DNA of 13,023 nt, taken from NCBI GenBank assembly GCA_030037405.1, contig JASHRK010000241.1, positions 1 to 13,023 of the forward strand, given 5' to 3'. This document shows, piece by piece, positions 9,413-13,023 of the stretch (positions are counted from its first letter, which is position 1; every line of letters starts with the position of its first letter). Source of the stretch: Acidimicrobiales bacterium. Lineage in GTDB: Bacteria > Actinomycetota > Acidimicrobiia > Acidimicrobiales > Bog-793. The notes below the pieces were generated by a model. The model searched no databases. It was given only the letters and a program-made list of their open reading frames with translations, and had not been told where the DNA came from. The translations under genes and the position numbers were made by a program.

Positions 9413-10387
9413 ATGCCCGACGAGGGCGCGGCCGCCCCGCAGGCTCGACCGGAGCGCCTCCCGGTGGCGGCCGTCGTCGTCAACTACCTGGCGGGAGAGT
9501 CGCTCGGCCGGTGCGTCGAGAGCCTGGCGGCAGAACGCCTTTCCGAGATCGTCGTCGTCGACAACGGCTCTCGCGACGGTTCGCTCTCCCCGCTCCGGCG
9601 TGCCGAGCGGCAAGGGAGAGCGCTCGCGCCGGCGAGTGTCGAGGTGGTCGACGCCGGGAGGAACCTTGGGTACGGCGCTGCCGTCAACCTCGGCGCCAGG
9701 TCGACGACGGCGCCCTGCATCCTCGTCTGCAACCCGGACCTGGTTCTCGAGCCCGGCGCCGTGGCGGCACTGCAGGACCGGCTGGCGGGCGAGGACGACC
9801 TGGCGATCGTCGGCCCCATGCTGAAGGACACCGACGGCAAGGTATACCCCTCGGGCCGTGCGTTCCCCGGCCTCGGGGACGCCATAGGTCACGGCTTCGT
9901 AGGGCTTGTCTGGCGAGGCAACCCGTGGACACGGCGGTACCGCCGCCTCGGAGCCGACCAGCACCGAGCGCGGCCGGCTGACTGGGTCTCTGGCGCCTGC
10001 TTCCTCGTTCGCCGCTCTGCCTTCGAGTCGGTGGGGGGGTTCGACGAGGCGTACTTCATGTACGTCGAGGACGTCGACCTTTGCTGGCGCCTGCGCCGAG
10101 CGGGCTGGGGCGTCTTCTACGAGCCCGCCGCCGCCGTCGTCCACGAGCAGGGCAGGTCCACCTCGCGACATCCCTACCGGATGATCGCGGCGCATCATGG
10201 GTCGATGTGGAGGTTCGCCGTGCGCTCGGCCCGTCGCCGGCAGCTCCCGCTTCTGCCCTTGGTGGCGGCTGGGTTGCTCGTGCGGCTCGCCCTGGCCCTG
10301 GCCGAGCACCTCCTCAGGCGTGTTCAGGACCTGTTCTCTCCCACGGCTAGTGTGATGCATCGTGCCCGGCGAGAACTTCAGTCGTAG
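9413..10387 (+). CDS. wbbL: GT2-family glycosyltransferase, WbbL-like rhamnosyltransferase
   Basis: This is a 324-residue GT-A enzyme predicted to transfer rhamnose from dTDP-rhamnose to a lipid-linked acceptor at the inner face of the membrane. In mycobacteria WbbL adds rhamnose to decaprenyl-diphospho-GlcNAc in the linker between arabinogalactan and peptidoglycan. Seen: VAAVVVNY (18-25), DNGSRDGS (50-57), GRNLGYGAAVN (82-92), the NPD variant of the DXD motif (107-109), GNPWTRRYR (169-177), SGACFLVRR (193-201) and GGFDEAYFMYVEDVDL (208-223) with the ED base candidate at 219-220. A hydrophobic, basic-flanked C-terminal stretch (about 277-300) may hold it at the membrane. The first 16 residues are not conserved. 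ATG 9413 comes 2 bases after the rmlD stop, so translation is probably coupled. The 3' end overlaps the next gene by 26 bp and contains that gene's promoter. The acceptor in this organism is unknown. Confidence 0.85.
   Translation: MPDEGAAAPQARPERLPVAAVVVNYLAGESLGRCVESLAAERLSEIVVVDNGSRDGSLSPLRRAERQGRALAPASVEVVDAGRNLGYGAAVNLGARSTTAPCILVCNPDLVLEPGAVAALQDRLAGEDDLAIVGPMLKDTDGKVYPSGRAFPGLGDAIGHGFVGLVWRGNPWTRRYRRLGADQHRARPADWVSGACFLVRRSAFESVGGFDEAYFMYVEDVDLCWRLRRAGWGVFYEPAAAVVHEQGRSTSRHPYRMIAAHHGSMWRFAVRSARRRQLPLLPLVAAGLLVRLALALAEHLLRRVQDLFSPTASVMHRARRELQS
10348..10353 (+). promoter_or_regulatory. Candidate internal -10 element TAGTGT for the Thr-rich protein
   Basis: TAGTGT lies inside the last codons of the glycosyltransferase and ends 8 bases before the GTG at 10362. 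The predicted transcript begins within about two bases of the start codon. It would let the membrane protein and the nucleotidyltransferase be expressed separately from the upstream rml genes. Confidence 0.4.
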
Positions 10388-11189
10388 GGTCGCGCGCGCC
10401 GCGGCTGTCGGCGGAGGGCGTACCTATCGCGCCCGGACCCCGTTCAGCTGGTACGCGATCCTCACCGTGATCTGCGTCGTCGGAGTCTTCCTCGTCGCCT
10501 ACAGCCGCTACGAGGTGACGCACCCGGTGGCGAAGCACTTGAAGGCGGCATCGCCTCCGACGAGAGCGAACCAGTGGGAAGTCGGGCTGGACCTGTACAT
10601 CTGCGGGCGGGTCAAGCATCTGGCGGCGAGCACCGACACCGACGAGCCCTACACCACGGACGGGAAGGGCGTCGTCACGATAGAACCGGGATTGGCTTCA
10701 ACGCCGAGCCTCTACGGGGGCAAGAACGCCATCCTCAACGCCTTCCTCGTCTCGGCTTCCGTCGTCCTCGAGAACAAGTCCCTCCAGATCCCTGGAAAGG
10801 CCAAGACGCCCTCGACGACGACCACGACGACCTCGACCACGACGACGACGACAACCGATCCGAAGACGACCACGACGACAGCGACGTCCACGACGACCTC
10901 GACGTCCTCGACCACGACGACAACCACGGTTCCTCCACCAAAGCCGATCGTCTACAAGAACGGGCAGAGCTGCGCCGGCAAGAAGGGAGTCGTCCAGGTG
11001 AAGGTGTGGAAGTCGCCTTCCGCGAAGACCGGCACGTTGATCACGCGAGATGCCGGATCGCTTCGTTTCTCGAACGGGCAGTTGATCACGATCGCCTTCG
11101 TGCCGAAGGGTGCCCGCATCCCAAAGCCCACCTCTGCGAAGAAGATCGCCGACTACCTCGTGTCCAACCCTCTCGGACTGGCCTCGTAG
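10362..11189 (+). CDS. Membrane-anchored exported protein with Thr-rich stalk, function unknown
   Basis: No family is assigned. The 275-residue protein has a basic N terminus (1-25, many Arg), one membrane segment (about 29-47, followed by YSRYE), and the rest predicted outside the cell. An outer domain (about 65-145, with W72, C81 and the block YTTDGKGVVTIEP) is followed by a Thr/Ser stalk (149-189) and a second domain (about 194-270) with YKNGQSC, VQVKVWKSP, LRFSNGQLITIAFVPKG and a Lys/Pro-rich end. C81 and C204 could form a disulfide between the domains. The Thr stretch is a likely O-glycosylation target. The GTG start overlaps the glycosyltransferase end by 26 bp and is supported by TAGTGT upstream. 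The nucleotidyltransferase follows 30 bp later. I have the impression that similar proteins occur in Acidimicrobiia next to wall-sugar genes, but could not check. A role in envelope glycan assembly or surface attachment is inference from position. Confidence 0.8.
   Translation: MPGENFSRRVARAAAVGGGRTYRARTPFSWYAILTVICVVGVFLVAYSRYEVTHPVAKHLKAASPPTRANQWEVGLDLYICGRVKHLAASTDTDEPYTTDGKGVVTIEPGLASTPSLYGGKNAILNAFLVSASVVLENKSLQIPGKAKTPSTTTTTTSTTTTTTTDPKTTTTTATSTTTSTSSTTTTTTVPPPKPIVYKNGQSCAGKKGVVQVKVWKSPSAKTGTLITRDAGSLRFSNGQLITIAFVPKGARIPKPTSAKKIADYLVSNPLGLAS
10806..10928 (+). repeat. ACG-rich Thr-stalk repeat
   Basis: About 41 codons, nearly all Thr or Ser, mostly ACG and ACC, form a simple-sequence tract with DPK and VPPPK at its breaks. 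Such tracts serve as extended, often glycosylated spacers in exported actinobacterial proteins. Length is prone to change by slippage. The long Val-rich reading frame on the opposite strand is a by-product. Confidence 0.85.
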
Positions 11190-11219
11190 CAAGGGCCGAG
11201 GGATCCCGCCCGGGCGCTG

Positions 11220-12299
11220 ATGGACGCCATCGTCCTCGTCGGGGGTGAAGGGACGCGACTGCGCCCGCTCACCTACGACATCCCCAAGCAGATGCTCCCC
11301 GTCGTCGATCGACCCATGATCGAGCACGTCGTCGCCTTCCTGGCGGGCTTCGGCGTCGACAGGGTGGTGCTGTCTCTCGGTTACCGTTACGACACCTTCG
11401 TGAAGGCCTACCCGGAGCGCAAGCTCGCCGGTGCCAGGCTCGCCTTCGCGGTCGAGCAGACGCTCCTCGACACGGCGGGTGCCGTGAGGTTCGCGGCACG
11501 CCATACCGGGGTGGAGGGCACTTGCCTCGTGCTCAACGCCGACGTGCTCACCGACTTCGACCTCGACTCTCTTGTGGCGCTCCACCGGGAACGCGGCGCC
11601 GAGGCCACGATCCAGCTGGCGCCGGTAGAGGACCCGTCTCGTTTCGGGGTCGTCCCCGTCGACGGGGACGGGCGCGTCACCGCCTTCATAGAGAAACCTC
11701 CCCGCGACCTCGCACCTACCAACTACGTCAACGCGGGCTGCTACGTGCTCGAGCCGAGCGTCATCGCCCGGATACCCGAGGGGAGGCGCGTGTCGATCGA
11801 GCGCGAGACCTTCCCCCAGCTCGCTGCCTCTGGCACGTTGTACGCTCTCGCCTCGGAGGCCTACTGGCTCGACACCGGGACGCCGGAGAAGTTCCTGCAG
11901 GCGTCGCTCGACGTCCTGAAAGGCTTGCGCTCGGAGCGCTGCCGCCCGGCGGCGCCCCTCGCCGGCGACCGGGTGTACGCGGACCCGAGCGCCGTCCTCG
12001 CAGGCTCGGTGGGCCCGGCCAGCTATCTCGGGCGGGGAGCTGTCGTCGAGGATGGCGCCTCCGTCGAGGAGGCTGTGCTCCTCGACGGAGTGGTCGCCGC
12101 CGCCGGCTCCGTCGTGTCGGGGTCGGTCGTGATGGCGGGCACGAGGATCGGGGAGGACACCGTGCTCCGGTCGTCGATCGTCGGTCCGGGCACGAGCATC
12201 GGACCTTCGTCGAAGATCTCCGGTTACTCCATCATCGCCGCGAGCTGCGAGGTGCCGCCCGGCAGCGTGCTCGACGGGGGCAGGTTCCCCAGGCCATGA
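11220..12299 (+). CDS. manB: Sugar-1-phosphate nucleotidyltransferase, ManB/RmlA2-like (likely mannose-1-phosphate guanylyltransferase)
   Basis: This 359-residue enzyme is predicted to make an NDP-sugar, most likely GDP-mannose, from the sugar-1-phosphate and NTP. The N-terminal GT-A-like domain shows the nucleotide loop VGGEGTRLRPLT (7-18), K23 in PKQMLP, LNADVL near 107-112 with the metal-binding Asp, DPSRFGVV, FIEKPP and YVNAGCYVLEP. From about residue 245 a left-handed beta-helix of hexapeptide-type repeats follows, ending CEVPPGSVLDGG. That C-terminal domain and the length separate it from classical short RmlA (about 290 residues). The gene order rmlD, wbbL, manB matches Mycobacterium tuberculosis Rv3266c-Rv3264c, except for the Thr-rich gene inserted here. 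ATG 11220 starts the conserved strand directly, and AAGGG/GAGGG lies upstream at a long distance. GDP-mannose is the favoured product. dTDP- or UDP-glucose is not excluded from sequence. Confidence 0.85.
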   Translation: MDAIVLVGGEGTRLRPLTYDIPKQMLPVVDRPMIEHVVAFLAGFGVDRVVLSLGYRYDTFVKAYPERKLAGARLAFAVEQTLLDTAGAVRFAARHTGVEGTCLVLNADVLTDFDLDSLVALHRERGAEATIQLAPVEDPSRFGVVPVDGDGRVTAFIEKPPRDLAPTNYVNAGCYVLEPSVIARIPEGRRVSIERETFPQLAASGTLYALASEAYWLDTGTPEKFLQASLDVLKGLRSERCRPAAPLAGDRVYADPSAVLAGSVGPASYLGRGAVVEDGASVEEAVLLDGVVAAAGSVVSGSVVMAGTRIGEDTVLRSSIVGPGTSIGPSSKISGYSIIAASCEVPPGSVLDGGRFPRP

Positions 12300-12306
12300 C
12301 GCCCGA

Positions 12307-12324
12307 CATGGCTCTTGTGCCATG
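12307..12324. promoter_or_regulatory. Inverted repeat CATGGC-N6-GCCATG between manB and epimerase gene
   Basis: The 61-bp gap after the nucleotidyltransferase holds a perfect 6-bp inverted repeat with a TCTTGT loop. Its right arm contains the in-frame ATG 12322, an alternative start for the epimerase. As RNA it would be a small hairpin; as DNA it could be an operator. There is no T-run after it, so a terminator is less likely. Confidence 0.35.
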
Positions 12325-12360
12325 ACACGGGGTGCTCCCGGCGGGCGACCCCCCGAGAAG

Positions 12361-13023
12361 ATGAGGTGCCTCGTCACGGGCGGCGCCGGCTTCATCGGCG
12401 CCGCCCTCGTCCACCGCCTCCTCGCCGAGGGGCACATCGTCGACGTCGTCGACGACCTCTCGACGGGCTCGCTCGCCAATCTCGCCGAGGCGCGATCCTC
12501 CGGAGGCACTTTCACCTTTCACAACCTTGACATCCGGGGTACCGACCTCCTCGAGCTGGCCGCCCGTCGCGCCCCGCACGTGATCTTCCATCTCGCCGCC
12601 AACGCCTCGATCGGCGTGTCGATCGAGCGGCCGCTCTTCGACGCTCAGGTCAACGTGCTCGGCACTCTCAGAGTGCTCGAGGCTGCCCGGGCGGCACGGG
12701 CCGCCAAGGTCGTCTACGCCGCCAGCGGCGGCAGCCTCTACGGCGACCTGGAAGGTGACGACCTCCCAGTCGCCGAGCACCACCCGCATGCTCCGACGAC
12801 TCCGTACGGCGTCTCGAAGAAGGCCGCCATCGACTACATGGTCTCCTACCGCAAGCTGCACGGCCTCGAGTTCACCGCCCTGGCGCTCTCGAACGTCTAC
12901 GGGCCCGGGCAGGACCCGAACGGCGAAGCCGGCGTGATCGCGATCTTCGCCGAGCGTCTCGTGAGAGGTGAGACCTGCGTCATCTTCGGGGACGGGGAGC
13001 ACACGCGTGACTACGTCTACGTC
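12361..13023 (+). CDS. GalE-like NAD-dependent sugar epimerase, 3' end outside the window
   Basis: The first 221 codons are an extended short-chain dehydrogenase close to UDP-glucose 4-epimerases. Seen: the NAD loop TGGAGFIG (6-13), acidic D31-D32 after strand 2, FHLAAN near 79-84, ASGGSLYGD (121-129), Y149 and K153 of the YxxxK pair, then the family blocks SNVYGPGQDPNGEAGV and GDGEHTRDYVYV at the window edge. It probably epimerises a UDP-hexose for envelope glycan. Substrate (glucose, GlcNAc or uronic acid) cannot be read from this half. ATG 12361 is chosen because conserved sequence begins at once. ATG 12322 in the same frame would add 13 Gly/Pro/Arg-rich residues and cannot be excluded, since neither start has a convincing ribosome site. 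It lies 61 bp after the nucleotidyltransferase on the same strand. Confidence 0.85.
   Translation, partial: MRCLVTGGAGFIGAALVHRLLAEGHIVDVVDDLSTGSLANLAEARSSGGTFTFHNLDIRGTDLLELAARRAPHVIFHLAANASIGVSIERPLFDAQVNVLGTLRVLEAARAARAAKVVYAASGGSLYGDLEGDDLPVAEHHPHAPTTPYGVSKKAAIDYMVSYRKLHGLEFTALALSNVYGPGQDPNGEAGVIAIFAERLVRGETCVIFGDGEHTRDYVYV

Noticed and set aside
10698..12515. 605-codon minus-strand frame including Val-rich stretches opposite the Thr stalk
   Set aside because: It is antisense to the nucleotidyltransferase and the Thr-rich gene. The Val-rich stretches simply reflect the complement of the ACG repeats.

Overview
The window is GC-rich DNA, coding almost end to end, with many ATGA/GTGA gene overlaps. 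Several points suggest a high-GC actinobacterium: a two-subunit-type methylmalonyl-CoA mutase, a fused biotin carboxylase/biotin carrier acyl-CoA carboxylase subunit, TANNNT-type -10 elements a few bases before start codons, and an rmlD-wbbL-like-manB-like cluster resembling the mycobacterial one. The Thr-rich membrane-anchored protein inside that cluster makes a lineage such as Acidimicrobiia plausible, but this is inference. No RNA genes, insertion sequences, CRISPR arrays or phage genes were seen. No gap between genes exceeds 75 bases.

Region 1 (1-1717): a plus-strand methylmalonyl-CoA mutase large subunit with its own promoter, which is overlapped by a perfect palindrome. A GC-rich hairpin separates it from the convergent operon that follows.

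Region 2 (1718-6553, minus strand): a four-gene operon in which each stop codon overlaps the next start. The order is acyl-CoA carboxylase alpha subunit, M20D amidohydrolase, TmpA/gamma-butyrobetaine-hydroxylase-like Fe(II)/2-oxoglutarate dioxygenase, and TmpB/PhnZ-like HD-domain diiron oxygenase. The last two match the known two-step oxidative route that breaks the C-P bond of 2-(trimethylammonio)ethylphosphonate, giving glycine betaine and phosphate. The dioxygenase keeps the zinc site, the iron ligands and an aromatic cage for a trimethylammonium group. The HD protein keeps the diiron ligand set. Cotranscription with an acyl-CoA carboxylase and a peptidase-type amidohydrolase is the least expected arrangement here and the best candidate for a new pathway variant.

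Region 3 (6554-7417): biotin-protein ligase, divergent from the biotinylated carboxylase with only 30 bp between their start codons.

Region 4 (7488-13023, plus strand): a cell-envelope sugar cluster. It holds an RmlB-like dTDP-glucose 4,6-dehydratase with Cys in place of the usual catalytic Asp, RmlD, a WbbL-like rhamnosyltransferase, a membrane-anchored protein with a Thr-rich stalk, a ManB/RmlA2-like sugar-1-phosphate nucleotidyltransferase, and the first 221 codons of a GalE-like epimerase. Together these would make nucleotide sugars and attach rhamnose to a lipid-linked or wall glycan.

Metabolically, the carboxylase (with a beta subunit not seen here) and the mutase could form propionyl-CoA to methylmalonyl-CoA to succinyl-CoA. 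The biotin ligase would activate the carboxylase.
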